64,000 nt of DNA from Onthophagus taurus. Its lineage: Eukaryota; Arthropoda; Insecta; Coleoptera; Scarabaeidae. The notes beneath the pieces were generated by a model. It saw only the letters and a program-made list of their open reading frames with translations. It did no database searches and was not told where the DNA came from. The DNA lies in assembly GCF_036711975.1 (NCBI RefSeq), contig NC_091966.1, positions 31,689,501 to 31,753,500 of the forward strand, written 5' to 3'. The position numbers and the translations under genes are program-made. Below are positions 46,000 to 59,159 of this stretch, in pieces (positions within the stretch are counted from its first letter, which is position 1; each line of letters opens with the position of its first letter).

Positions 46000-48900
46000 A
46001 AGAAAGATAAAAAAAGTTAAATATTAAATCAAATTTAATGGGTTGATATTTTTCCTTTCTTCTTTTTTAATTTTTTTGATTCCGTTACGTCCTGTTACAA
46101 CGTGTTTGACGCGTTTCGACACCGCAGCGGTGGTATCCTCTAAAAGAAGAAGTAAATATTTGTCTTTTTGGTAAACATGGTGCCAGGAACGGAGATAAAG
46201 TCTTCATTCCGCATCTGTCAAGTTTATTTTTAACGGATTGTACATACAAAATTAAAAAAAGAAAACCTAAAAACTACATTTCCTTAATGTGTTGTTCAGA
46301 AAAATCTCAAGTAACAGTTTAAGAACCTACAAGTACAAAATATTTAAATTGATATGGAGTTACACAGACAGTTTTTAACCTTCTAGTATTCTAATTTTAA
46401 TTTTTAATCACAATTTCAATTTTAAGTTGTTGTAGTAAGCATGATCACCAGCAACAATTCTATAAAACGATTACTTTCATCATTGTTAACATTGAGAAGT
46501 TATTGCGGACGTAGTACGACTTCAAATAGATCAACAAACAGTAATCGTTAATCGTCAATTGTGTTGTGAAACAATTACAACCTACGGAGTATATACTTCC
46601 AAATCTACCGTGTATTTGAAAGCGTTATGTGAGGTTGACGACCGTCAGTGTTATATATTGGTAAATAGTCTCTTCAGAATAATAGAATAATTAATTTTAT
46701 TATGAGAAAATATTTTAACTATGCAGAAAAGAATGTGGAATAAAAAAAGCAGTACAAAATTAACGTGTTGAGTTGAATATAACAGATGCTTCATTAACAC
46801 AAATGCTGATTTCTCAATTTTTATCTATTAGTAATAATTTGGCATTTCATGTCGCACAAAAATAATGAACCTGAGGCTAAATTATTAGTATCTAGAACCA
46901 GTGTTGCATTATCGCACGTTGGATATGATAACATAAATGATAGAAGGAAAGAGGACACCAGATGCAAGTGAGTGAAAAATAAATAAAGATACAGTTTTTC
47001 AACTGAAAGGCAAAGAATATTTGGATGTAAGGAAAGCCAAAATATTCAAGCACAACATTGTAACATAAGAAGGACAACTTGGGTTAGTTTGTAATTTAAC
47101 ATTCCGTAAAAGAATAGTCAAGAGGCAATGAAATGAGAAATGTTTATTACTGAATCAAAGAAAAACGTCTCTAACATAGGTTCGTATGTCAAAATAAGTT
47201 GTACTGCAAGATCAATTAAGAAAGAACCGGATTCGTATACAAGATAGGTCCTCCTAGCGTCAACATTAAATGATGAAGCCTCTAACCTTTTTCACATGAA
47301 AGATCAGATGATTTAGATGCTGATTCACATGAAGTGTTTATAACAAATGCTGCATCGTCACTCGATGATTACAGCAACATGCATGAAGGAATGCCTTTGC
47401 TTTATTCATTAAGTAGTGCCAATGGTAATTTGTTAGAATACAATAATATATTCTTAAATATTCTGGGGTAAGAATACCTTTGTATTAGTATGTTGTAAAC
47501 ATTGAAGTATAAAATTTTAAAACCAGCTATCATTCGAATGTACTGTTCATTGTTTATGTATTAAAATCTAAAAATCGTTTTGTAATCGTTTCATGAGTCG
47601 AACGAAATATGCACACTAATTCGGTAGCACTTCAATGTAGGGTTGATACACAAAGAGCTACTTAAATGATACTCTGAAAGCGCATTCATATATCAAGACG
47701 AGTCATATTGGCAAAAAATAACAACAACAGGGAAGAAATTACGAATTTCCGGCGATAGGATTAGGCGAAAAAAGGAATGTTGTTGTGAAGACAAAGTTTC
47801 AATAAGTGAAGCCAAAGAAAAAGAATTTGTGTCCTGTACGAAAATGTCAGAAAAAAGAATAACTGTAGTTGAAGTGTAGTAATCAAACATTGTTTGAACC
47901 ATGTATGTAAAATGGAAATAAACACAAAAGTAGTCTCAAGTTAAATGCGGCATAGAAATCAGAATGAAAACTAATTGAAACTATTGATTGATTAAGATAT
48001 AAAAGCAATCTAAGATTAAATCTGGAATAAAAGAATCGAAAAGGTACATGAAGATCTTAATCAACTATGGAAACTAACAGAAAGTCTTGGAATATACAGA
48101 GATCTACATGCAGTCATACAGTAATTAACGTGTTTGGATAAAAATGATTTACGGATGAGAAAAATGCTGAAAAAAAAAATTACAAAGACCGAAAAGAACT
48201 ATAAGAAGAGCGAACATAATCACCAACATCCTTTCAGATAATATAACGAAAGATACTATAGAAAAGATATGTTTTGAAGCAAGAACTTAAGATACAACTT
48301 TACTGTATTCTGGTTTTATCCAATTTTAACTAAGTCAACGTTGTTTTCTATTTTTTCCTTGATAGTATCCATTGGTGTTAAATTTCAAAAACTTCGAAAG
48401 TATTGTTTATGGAAAATTTAATTAATATTAGGCATAAACGTAATTTGAGGATATCTACACCTAGGTTTTCTAAGTCTTTTTATTTACTATCTAACTAATT
48501 TACTATTTCTTTCTTTTTGCATCTACATTTTCCATTGTGAAAACTAAAGAAATTACAAATAAGATTAAAGCTGCACTATAATTGATATCTAATATTGCTT
48601 TTTAGTTGCTTGCTTGTCAACTTTGTCAAAGCTTTTAACTCCGATATTATAGACTCAATTATAATTTTGTAGTATTAACTGCAAGGGGCGTTCAAAAGAA
48701 ACCTAACATAGACGAATGCAATTTCGACTAATAAAAAAAAACTAATAAAGTAAGTTCATAAAACACAACTCAAAGTTAACGATAAGTTTTATACATCAGA
48801 AATGGAGCTTTTATACTAGTAACTGTTGGAACTTTTTAAAGGTAATTTCGAAGTAAGAGGTCTTTAAAATACACAACTTTAACTAACCACGAAAACGGTA

Positions 48901-49050
48901 ATAATTTTAGCTGTTTTAAACCTATAATAGTAATATTAGAATGTGTTCAGTTATGATAAATAATTTATTTCACATAGATGGGATAAAATTTTGCGATTAA
49001 AAAATGCTGGTATAAAATTGAGTAGACTTCATCTACTCCCATTCAAAAGT
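46000..49050. other. AT-rich DNA, no recognisable gene
   Basis: About 3 kb without a frame that I can assign. Acidic/Ser-rich scraps near 47290-47440 and a basic, Cys-containing scrap near 47720-47870 could be transposon debris, but neither has a diagnostic motif. Confidence 0.45.
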
Positions 49051-49059
49051 CAATACTAC

Positions 49060-49550
49060 CCCAAATAATCCAATTATACGTCGGTTCGTGTTTGCAATCC
49101 AGTCAACCGTACGCTATTAAATTGGAGGATAATTTCTCCCTTACTCACAGAGTATAAGGGCTCCAGAATCCTCTCTTCATTAAGAGGTTTCCATGAGTTC
49201 TTTTCGCGTGCCGTTAATGATACGTGGCCCTTTTTTTAAAGACCTGACGAGAGAAGAAAGAATATTTAGTTTTCGCTGTGGTGGTATCAGAGAAAAAGGG
49301 GGAAAAAGATGGTTAAAGTGAAGTGTGACTGTCGTAGATGGAACGGTGCAGATCCGAATGCCCACACTCTGCCGTAATTACTACGGCAGCAAACTCGCAG
49401 AGAATCTCGCATACCGCGTGCAGATTGCTCACAACATGGAAATTAACGCATGAAAGAGGCTTTATGTCTTCGAGATTAATGGGCGAGCTGCTCGACTCTA
49501 CGGCGACTTGTTTACAATTAATCGCGTGCCGTGCCTCTCTTTAACGAATT
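49060..49550. other. GC-richer island 4 with homeodomain-type palindrome
   Basis: At 49369-49389 CTGCCGTA and TACGGCAG form a perfect 8-bp inverted repeat around ATTAC, placing GTAATTAC (TAATTA core) at the centre. The island is CpG-bearing and noncoding as far as I can see. Confidence 0.4.
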
Positions 49551-49849
49551 ATTTCTTTTTTAACTTTTAAAACTTATCCTTAGAAGAAACATTTAAAATT
49601 CTAGTTACAACAGAATTTATGGACAAGATCAACGAGTCCTCTAACATCAACCATCAAAACACAATAGAGGCGGGATTTTATTCTGAAACTTATCGGATTT
49701 GCATTGATTAACTGTAAAAGTAGATAAGAAGAGAAAGTTGAGATGAACCTGACAATATTCGTTTATTTTGAATTAATTAATTTTGAATTTTTTTAGATTA
49801 TTTTTATAAGAGAAAGAACAAGACATTTTTTTTCGTTACTTAACGGTAA

Positions 49850-51190
49850 GAAAGGAGTGAAATGTTGTCGCCATCTGTTGCTACTGAACATTTGCATAAT
49901 CACGCCCACACCATACAGAACCTTTGCAAGAAACAGCGCACCTGTCCGATCTTGCCACTCTTGTTATTCGTGTGCTATTTGCAATTGATGTCCAGGTGAT
50001 TTCTTGTCATGGCAGCTTTTACATATTAGTAGTTCCACACAAGGTGGCATCGAACTCGTTTACACGTGTGTCGAATGTAAATATGGACAATGTAACTATA
50101 GTATGTAGTGTATTTCTCATTTTATCGGTGACGAATCAACAACTTTCTTGAATACTGTAATAACACAACAACATTTTAAATGTAATTCGATATCAGTGCG
50201 GTATGAATAAATTAAAGCCAAAGCAGCGTCCCCACCGCGTTCAATATTAAATATCAATAACAAGTTTCGTGTTTACAGATATGACCCTGGGCGGTCGTCT
50301 TCGATACCGAGAAAACTAAAAAAAATAATAAAAAAGAGACTTCATTGCCATATGTGAGCGAGCACACGTAAACAGATAATGGCATGCGAACTCTTCATGG
50401 GCGTGGGCGAAATGATGTATAGAAGAATAATATGACTGAAAACACGAATAAAGCGACTCATCCCCCGCACGAGGAAACCGTAAATATAACCACAATGTCC
50501 CTGTCATCCTGGTCACCGTTTAAAAGGCCAACGCGCGATTTATAACCGCATTATTGATCAATATCGGAGGTCCCGGATGGCCACCAAGAGGTAAACCGAT
50601 CAGCCTATTATAGGTGTATACCTTTTCTTAACTCGGAATTTTATCGCCGGATTATTGTTACATAAATAAAATAACAACAAATTTTGTATTAGCGATAAAA
50701 ATTGATTTTATTTTATCAGCGTTATTAAAAACATACACAAATCTGTTCGCGTACAATAGAACCTATCCATTGTGCAAACAGCTGGTTTGCGTTTCAATGT
50801 AAACCCACGGGGGTTTACATTGCCGGCTAACATGAACGGTTAATGTTCAACGAGGACGGTTGTTGCCATTGAACATCCACCGACACGTGTCTTTATGTTT
50901 AACAGCAGCGGGAGGGTCTTTAGAAAACGTTCTGTTAACCAACACGGTATAATGAAAACAGTATATTTAAGAATTAGATAAAAATCGCAGCGTTTAGGGA
51001 CCTAATTTCCGTTTGGAATCCCAATCTGGACGACCGTGATTATGATTTACGTCGCCTCTGGATTACTAATTGACCTGGGAAGGAGGGCGCTCTACTTGCT
51101 AATAACGTCAACCCCAACGACTACGACAATCTGAGGCAGTCGAGGTCTCGGTTTAATGTCTAAGCCGGATATTAACCAATTCCCTTGCTT
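49850..51190. other. GC-richer islands 5 and 6 with 12-bp hairpin and E-box
   Basis: Patches at about 49850-50000, 50210-50660 and 50750-51190. The last holds a perfect 12-bp inverted repeat at 50795-50822 (CAATGTAAACCC, loop ACGG, complement). Just beyond is GACACGTGTC, a palindromic CACGTG E-box, near 50883-50892. No coding motif on either strand. Confidence 0.4.
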
Positions 51191-51979
51191 ATTACACCCC
51201 ACCAACTTAGCAACGTAGATAACAGAGAAGACACAGTCCAGTGGTTTGTATAAGATCATCTAACTAAAGACCACCGGTAGTTTACAAGAACTTAAACATC
51301 AATTTATTTATAGTTTATATTTTAGTTGGTTGAAACATTTTCTAGGATTAACTCGGGTACATTGTATATTTTAACGATTTCCTCAATTTTAACCTTATCT
51401 ATTCCGGAAAGAACATCCAGTTCTATTTATACTTCCGTTACACTACAAACTACACCGCTTCTAGAGAGGAAATGGCTGCAAACGTTTAAACCCTTTCTGT
51501 TCGTTGATAACAACATAAAAAAATAAACTAATTTTAATGAAAAATGAAGTTTTTTATAGTTAAATGTTAACATGAGATAGATAAACATTTCAACAAAAAA
51601 TCTCACTGTCGCAACTTATCTTTTCGGTGAAACTGAGCTCCATACTATGTAAAAAGAATACAAAAACAACGAGCTTACAGAGTGAATCGTTGTTGCCGCT
51701 ACCATATGATACGACATAAATGTTAGCGGCAGGCGTCGTAAACTGGAAGAGATCGTCTTTGTGGTGCCTTTTGCGGTAACCGCCATTTGGACACGCTTCT
51801 TAAACTCTTAATTGAGTGCTATTGTATACTTTATTAACAAGTAAAAAGATTTTTGTTCTTATAAATCTATTTTTTATAAATAATTACTTATTTTTTACGA
51901 GTTTATTTCTTATAAAATGTTGAATTGAAAATCTCTTATGGTATTTTACGTTTGATTGACAATGAAATGAAAAGTGATT

Positions 51980-52170
51980 TCAAGTAAAATCAAGTACAGG
52001 GAGGGTTCGATCGACGTAGTCGTCTGTGCACCGTTGTATTACGGGGTGAAAAGAAAAGAGGCCTGGCGCCACATAAAATATTGATAATATCTCGCCTAAA
52101 TGGCGTTTATTGAACGACCCTTTTGGCTACCCTTCGATTGGGTTCCTCGGGGCGTTAGCAACACGATTTT
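51980..52170. other. GC-richer island 7
   Basis: Short noncoding patch with CCTGGCGCCAC and CGATTGGGTTCCTCGGGGC. It shows no reading frame or RNA structure that I could recognise. Confidence 0.35.
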
Positions 52171-52554
52171 TTTGCTGAGATTTTTATCTTTTTTTGAGAT
52201 CTATATTGAAAATAAAATACACTCAACATAATAAAAATTCTCGCACTTTAACATTATCGTTGTCGAAAGCACATAAACACGTCTATTGAATGCGTCATTA
52301 TGTGAGTTTGCTTTATTGCTTTGATTTCTTAATGATTTAAGTAATGAAACTAATTTTTTAAACTCATATAGTTTAATGTATAGTCAATTAAGTGCATATC
52401 TTAGCTTACATTAATATGTTATTGGTGGTATCTAAACAACTCGTACCGCATGAAATAAATGCAATTAGTTAGCAACAGAAATTTAAAGCAATGAAAATCA
52501 TTGGCAAATAGCTGCTTCAGAAAGTAAAATAGTTATGCGAATTATTACTGTAGT

Positions 52555-53290
52555 AACAAAACAAAACGATCAAGAATTGGAACGTGGAAGAAGTTGACAA
52601 CCCCAGAACTGCTTGTATTTATCGGAACAACATTACATATTATAGATGTGATGATTTCCTATGTAAATTATGATGGGGGAGGCGGTGAGGAATATTCAAG
52701 ACTAGCAGGCTCTTGGCATTGATAGAATAAGATTGGAAATCATTAAAAGACTGTCAGAACTATTTGTGTTTAAAATAGTTGAAAATAACAATGTTGCTGA
52801 AGGATGTAAGTCGAAATACATATTATGCCAAGGTGTAAAGACCGCTCACTTTGGTGTTGAGTAAGGTAGTGAAAAAGTTAATTTAGGCTTAAGTTGAGCA
52901 TGTCAACGTAGAAAAGCAATGTATTAGTAAAAATTACTTTAACCATCAGTGAAGGTAATGAACATCCCTGTTGTGGGGGAGATTGTTTGTGAATGTGGGG
53001 AGACATGATGGCATTACTTAATGGTATTGCTTGAGGATACCGTTACGACTTTGGATAAGTTAGATATATATTTCGGTTGAAAAGATGGTGCCACTACTGC
53101 TGAAAGCAATGTAGCAATATGTTCTGAGAAACACTCTTGCGGAAAATTCCGTGGAATGTGGTTTCGGGATAAGGTGGATGAATTAAATGTTAAAATTCCA
53201 AAAGAAAACTGGTTTATTAACCACACTCTCAATAAAATGCAAAAGTTAACAATTAATTAAAAATACAAACTTAATTATGACAAACCTGAG
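52555..53290 (+). mobile_element. Possible piggyBac-type remnant
   Basis: A plus-strand piece KLTTPELLVFIGTTLHI resembles the 'W..VT..E...F.G..L.MG' block near the start of the piggyBac transposase core. Further on, an open piece EKHSCGKFRGMWFRDKVDEL follows at about 53130-53200. The order is plausible, but the diagnostic catalytic blocks are absent, so the call is weak. Confidence 0.3.
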
Positions 53291-53342
53291 CACAAGGACA
53301 AACAGCTTACAAAAAAATGTTGTAGGTTCCCAAGAGGTCACT

Positions 53343-53393
53343 CGAGTCTGGTGTCACAAACCAATGTGGAAAACCAAATCAAAACCAGACTCG
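53343..53393. repeat. Inverted repeat, 10-bp arms
   Basis: CGAGTCTGGT at 53343-53352 and ACCAGACTCG at 53384-53393 are perfect complements separated by 31 bases. They could be the core of a small fold-back element. Confidence 0.7.
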
Positions 53394-53399
53394 CAGGAC

Positions 53400-55165
53400 C
53401 TCACAAATTTACATCCCCACCTCGCACGTGTTAAACAAAAACTAACTTAAATTCAAATAAACGATAACCCAAACGGGGATATACAAAAATATTATGTTTC
53501 AACACTTTCGTAGAAAGTTGGACTTGGTTGGTGTTCCTGGCCATGTTGCCAGATACATTCATTATTAAGCGTACTTTGTTTACTAATTCTTATTTATTTC
53601 TTATTCAGTTGCTTTCTTCTGATTTGTCAATTATTCGGTAAGGATATGTTCTGATTATAAAAAATTAAAACTCCAAATAAAACCAATATATTCGATTGAT
53701 TCCCAAAGGTGTGATGTGCAATTGCTTTTCAATCAAAATTAATGATCTTTAATCTTTCAGAACGAATGAGTGATATTTCAGATGTATTTAATGTTATTCT
53801 GAAATGAACGAAAAATGGGAATTCGATAGGAAAATTTAAACTTTGACAGAAAACTGTGAGTTTGCTGAACCCTTTAAGTTTAATTTAATCCAAATCAACC
53901 CAGCCCAAATAAGAATTTGATTAAGGGCTATGTCACTATGCTTGCTTGCATTTTTATTGTAGGTTTATTGTTGTCCTTTCCTTTTATTTATGAAATCCTA
54001 TTAGAAACTAATATCGAGTGTCTATTTTGATGTTCATTACCGATATTTACTGGACGATATGCCAATTTTGACAGTTTATTAGTTCCATATAAAATTGGGA
54101 ACAAGTTGAGTGTAAGCCGTTCCAAAAATAGGTAATTATTAAACCACATGCTCTAGTTTTTACATAAAATGTAAGTCTATAACAACGACAAAGAGATTAT
54201 GCGGTAGCCAGGATATGTAAAATCACTATTAAATTATTTTATCAATAAGCAAGGATGATTTAATAACAATGTTAATATTGTTAATATTGTAAGCGTTGTT
54301 CAACACTTTGATCTGGTTTCTTGATATACAGTAATTTTCAAATGATGGATTATAGAATTTTATAAAAAAATGATCGCAAAGATCACGCAAAGATCTACTT
54401 ACATTCTACTGATTCCATATTGATGATATAGACAACTACACAATCTGTGAGTTTTATAACTTTACTTTTTGTCACCTTGTACCTTTTACACTTTGTTTTT
54501 ATGATCCTTAAGTTTTGCTATTTTTTCCTAAGACATGCTTCAACTTCACCCGCACTGTTCTTTTCAGAAACTTGGACACGTGCTTTCTTATACCGCATCG
54601 CACCACATTAATTTGTCGTATTTTGAGAGAAATAAATAGATAAAGTGGGTGAAGTAAACAATTCTCATCAAGAAGAAAATGGAATTTGCCTAAATAATGT
54701 TCCAAGAAAGATTCAAGTCTGTATTGTTTAGTTTTTGTAAATTGTCTATTCTGGACATAGTAGCATGAACTTTTTACCTAATCGAGCGTGGAAAGATTAA
54801 TTGTCATATTCTGTTAGAGTGTCCCACACAATATAATCAACTTACTACATTCAATGCCAGCAATTCAGTGATTACATGTAGGAATATACACAGGACATTG
54901 ATCATTATATTATTAAATTGATCATTACATCAGGCGATGCACATTTTCCCTTGGACGGCTGTTGAACATACAAAACCTTCACACCATGATGAAAAAGTAA
55001 TTTTTTTGAAGATGAAAGAGGGCAGGCGATGATCAGACCGCTTCAAGCCTTTGGTCATAATTATAATAAGAAATTATTTCAAAGTTTCATTGTTAAAATA
55101 TTATTTCAATACTTACTTTGTAACAAATTCAATTTATTATATTGAGAAAACTCATTCCTTTAGGA
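53400..55165. other. AT-rich DNA, no recognisable gene
   Basis: No assignable frame. A HILLECPTQYNQL-like piece on the plus strand near 54805-54845 recalls the end of some LINE ORFs, but it is too short to call. Confidence 0.4.
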
Positions 55166-55169
55166 CATT

Positions 55170-57500
55170 AGGAAATGGGTCGGTTTTGTTTTTATCTAAA
55201 CCGCAAGCAGCACACGAAATGGGTTCAGGATTCCGACAAAGAGGTTAATCTCTGGACCGTGTACACTCCCTCAGATCCCGATTACGCGATTAATTTCCAA
55301 GCGAATAATCCGGAATTGTATAATTCGGGGACAAAAAGTGGCAGCGATTCCGTTGCATTCTGATATGGTAATTCAATTTAAATGCTAAAGAGATTTATGT
55401 TCCAAGCGCGAGCGCGGCGATTGTTAAGTTATCAAACGGCTGACAACCCGAAGAAGTAATGACGTTTGTTTCAATCCCTTCCCGCGAGCTCTTGCATAAT
55501 TAACAGAGAGATATCGTTACGGTTTGGATCGAAACTTGACAGTTACATGCGAACAATAACGCTAACTCCGTTCATGTTTCAATTAATCATACACAAATTT
55601 TGGCTTTATACTAATAACGTAGTTTAGTTGCGCAAATGGTTTGAGTATATTTTTGAAAAGTAGGTAAACTGAAAGTTTTGTAATGAAATATAATCGGTTT
55701 AGTATGTTATAAGGTTTAAAACTCGGATAATAACAAGTTAGATAATATTTCCATTATTCAAAAGAGGTTGGTTTATATCGATTTCTTTGTTGCACTCTAA
55801 TTAAATAAATAAATGCTATTACGACCAACCCTACGATAGCAGAAAACTATGAGGTCGGCGACCCTATATCATCAACGAAGCCATTAGACGTCGACCGCAT
55901 TTTTATTAACTCTTTGTTAATTCTGTACACTTAGCTGTCCGTCGACGTTGACAAATCACGTTTTATACATTTTAGTTTACCCTTCATTTTCCCAACCCTT
56001 TTTTTATTCTTAAGCACTACTCTATAAATATGCAGTATCACGTTATCTTTTCCTCCCCAAATAAATAAAGATTGTGTATGCTTTGAGTTATGATTAAATT
56101 TGTTTGGATAACTTATATAAGTCACCGGCTGGTCGAAAATAAAGGATTACACGTGGGTCGTTCTTTCCTGTCAATTACCAGTTACTCATCCTGTTATTCA
56201 CGGTCTTGTCTCGCGACAGTCTGAAAGCAGGTTCTCATTCAAGAGTAAATTCGAAGAGTGGCCCTTTTATTCGAAGTAATTGCCTTTTTGTGTCCTGGAT
56301 GACACTGGGAGTGGCCCCAGTTATTATACCTCGGGACAGGTCTTTTGTTGGTCAGATGAGAGGGGTCCCCACAATTGGTGCAGATGTAAATTTTTGGCCG
56401 TCTGAAACCTACGTCCAAATTTTAGTTATTTCAAACTATTTTTTTATTATAGAGATAGATGTATAAGATAGCGATGAAAGTCATTAAGATGCATTAATAA
56501 AGTAAGATAAATTCCTAATACTCATTAGTATTCTGACGTAGACGTGAAGGTTCCAATTAATGAGGTAACCAATTTGTCATCGTTTTTATATGTACTTGTA
56601 GATATTAAATTTATTCAATCCTTTCTAATGAAAGTTAAACCGTGTATCTTAATTATACGATAATCAACGTTAACATTTTCTTTCGCGCGGTTTTCTTAGA
56701 AGATAAGCTATAAACATTGTTATTTTAAATGAACTTGGCGCCGGTAAAGGAGTTCTTTTTAGTATCCAATTTGCGTTATTAATAAATTGGTCAAAATTGC
56801 TACATCAAAGGAAAACGCGAATTAACTTCAGTTAACACCGGCACTTTGTGGTCATGCTTAATACGTGTTCTTAACCAACTGACTCAACAATAATAATTCT
56901 GTGTTGCTCGTTTTATATACCAACTTGTTCATGAAAGTTGTTGCTCGAACTAAACGTGTACCTTCAACGGGTAAATACTCAAACTATCTAATCCGATCCT
57001 CCACTTCGAAGCCATAGTTAAACAACACTACCAAAGACTCACTATTTACTCGGTTCTTGGCTTCGAGTGCGACACACACAACTTCGCTAACAACGAAACC
57101 ACTGTACTTGTAGATAATTAGTCGATGACATCCACGAAAATACAAGCTCCTGTACTTTTGTTACAAGAGGGTAGTGCCTCAACAAGTTCTTTTTGAGAAG
57201 TCTTGAAAATGTTAACCGGATATTTGATATAGGAGATACATATGTATTAAGGTTTTTTTCTATGGAGAAAGTACTATTCCAAGAGACCGTTCACTTGATC
57301 GTATGCCGTATATATCGTATTTAAATTTGTATCGTGGGCAAACGGGCAAAAGTAAATATGGGCATTGGAATTCAGGGGCGTATGTCTCATGTGGGACCAA
57401 TGATCGCTGTTTGCCGGGAGAACTTTTCGCCGGGAAACGTTTGCTTTTGTCGCATGTTTTATTTATTTCGCGATCCCTTTTTTCACTTCGTTCCGATCCG
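55170..57500. other. GC-richer islands 8-11
   Basis: Patches at about 55170-55560, 56140-56420, 56680-57060 and 57290-57500. The last contains a 25-base segment (57410-57434) that closely repeats a segment of island 1 (43719-43744). Open frames of 60-87 codons occur but none carries a domain motif. The most likely reading is intergenic or 5'-intronic regulatory DNA; a short noncoding first exon of Ddr could hide in one of them. Confidence 0.4.
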
Positions 57501-58079
57501 ATGTTTTATAGCTTTCAAGTTGAATACTAAAAATATTTTATATTCAAATTTAACTAAAACATTTTTTTTATTTTCATATTTGCAATATAAATTATAGAAG
57601 TGTCACTTAGAGAAAGTTATATTAACACGTTGAAATACAAACATAGTTTGTAAAAAAATAACGGTGTAAAAGTGTGCAAAAGTTCTTCTACAAACTCATT
57701 TCTTTCCAAGTGCCTTACAATAACTCAAGTCTCGTCCACTTAATTTCGTCCTATTCTTGATGTTTTAATCTTAATCTCTTCGACATTAGTAAAAATTCTT
57801 TGAAAGATTCCGTCATCGGAGTGAGGAAAACAAAAGTTACAATGTGATTTTTATCATTTCTTCCGCTAATGTGACTGCGATTGGTGTAATAAGACAGAAA
57901 CACCAACAACTTCATTATTACAATTAGAAGACAAATATGTGCGTGTTAAGTTGCTAAGTGAAACTACATTCGTCTAAAGAACATATTTCTAGGGAGAATA
58001 ATAACGAATAAAAATATAAAAATCTGTATAATTAATAAATAAGTATATAAATATATTGCTATAAATTATAAATATATTT

Positions 58080-59145
58080 CTTTTAAGGGTCGTTAAGCTA
58101 GCGCATGGGAATACGAAATTATTACAAAAAATATTTTAGTATAAAAGTTATAGCAAATTTCATTCGATCACTCTCTTTCATTTTCTCTCCCCGACGCATA
58201 CAAATTGAGATAAATGTAAAAATATTGCGTAAATGCTGCTTTTAAGGAATGTTAAGGAAGCGCACGGAAAATATTACAAAAAATTTCGTAGTATAAAAGT
58301 TGTAGCTAATTTAATTCTCATCAACATCGCTGTCTTTCATTTTCTCTTCCCGATGCATAGAAACCGAGATAAATGTGAAAAAGTGAAAATTTCGCGTAAA
58401 CGTCGTTGTTAAGGAAGCGCACGGAAAAAAATTACAAAAAAATTTTAGCATACAAGTTGTAGCAAATTTCATTCCCAACAAAATCGCTCTCTTTCATTTT
58501 TTCGCTACGATGCATAGAAATTGAGATAAATATCAAAATTTGGCCTAAGTGTTGTTTTTAAGAGTTGTTAAAGTAGCGCAAGGGAAACGAAAATTATTAC
58601 AAAAAAATTGTAGTAGTAATGTTGTAGCAAATTTAATTCTCAACAAAATCGCTCTCTTAGACTTTCTCTTCCCGACGAATAGAAACCGAGATAAATGTGA
58701 AAAAGTGAAAATTTTGCGTAAATGTCGTTGTTAAGGTAGGGCACGGGAAACGGAAGTTATTACAAACAAATGTTAGCATAAAAGTTGTAGCAAATTTCAT
58801 TCCCAACAAAATCGCTCTCTTTTATTTTTTCGCCACGTTGCATAGAAATTGAGATAAATATGAAAATTTTGCCTAAATGTCGTTTTTAAGAGTTGTTAAG
58901 GTAGCGCACGGGAAACAGAAATTATTACAAAAAAATTTGTAGTATTAATATTGCAGAAAATTTAATTCTCAACAAAATCGCCCTCTTTCATTTTCTCTCC
59001 CCGATGCATAGAAACCGAGATAAGTATTAAAATGTAAAGATTTGGCGTAAATGTTGTTGTTAAAGTTTGTGAAGGTAGCGCACGGAACACGGAACCTATT
59101 ACAACAAATTTTTTAGTATAAAAGTCGTAGCGAATGTTTTGCATG
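58080..59145. repeat. Tandem satellite, seven ~160-bp units
   Basis: The anchor AGCGCA (AGGGCA in one unit) falls at 58100, 58259, 58416, 58575, 58738, 58903 and 59077, giving spacings of 159, 157, 159, 163, 165 and 174. Shared blocks are TTGTTAAGG.AGCGCACGG, ATTATTACAAAAAAATTT, AGTATAAAAGTTGTAGC, CAACAAAATCGCTCTC, TTTCATTTTCTC and GATGCATAGAAACCGAGATA. Units differ by roughly a tenth to a fifth of their bases by eye. They encode nothing. Confidence 0.9.
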
Positions 59146-59159
59146 TTATTTTGCAACTT

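Noticed and set aside
55175..55363. 62-codon frame with a protein-like composition
   Set aside because: Checked on both strands for exon signals; no family match and no convincing splice sites.
57303..57597. Overlapping 75- and 87-codon frames
   Set aside because: Two overlapping frames in a GC-richer patch, no motif, and part of the sequence is the element shared with 43.7 kb.
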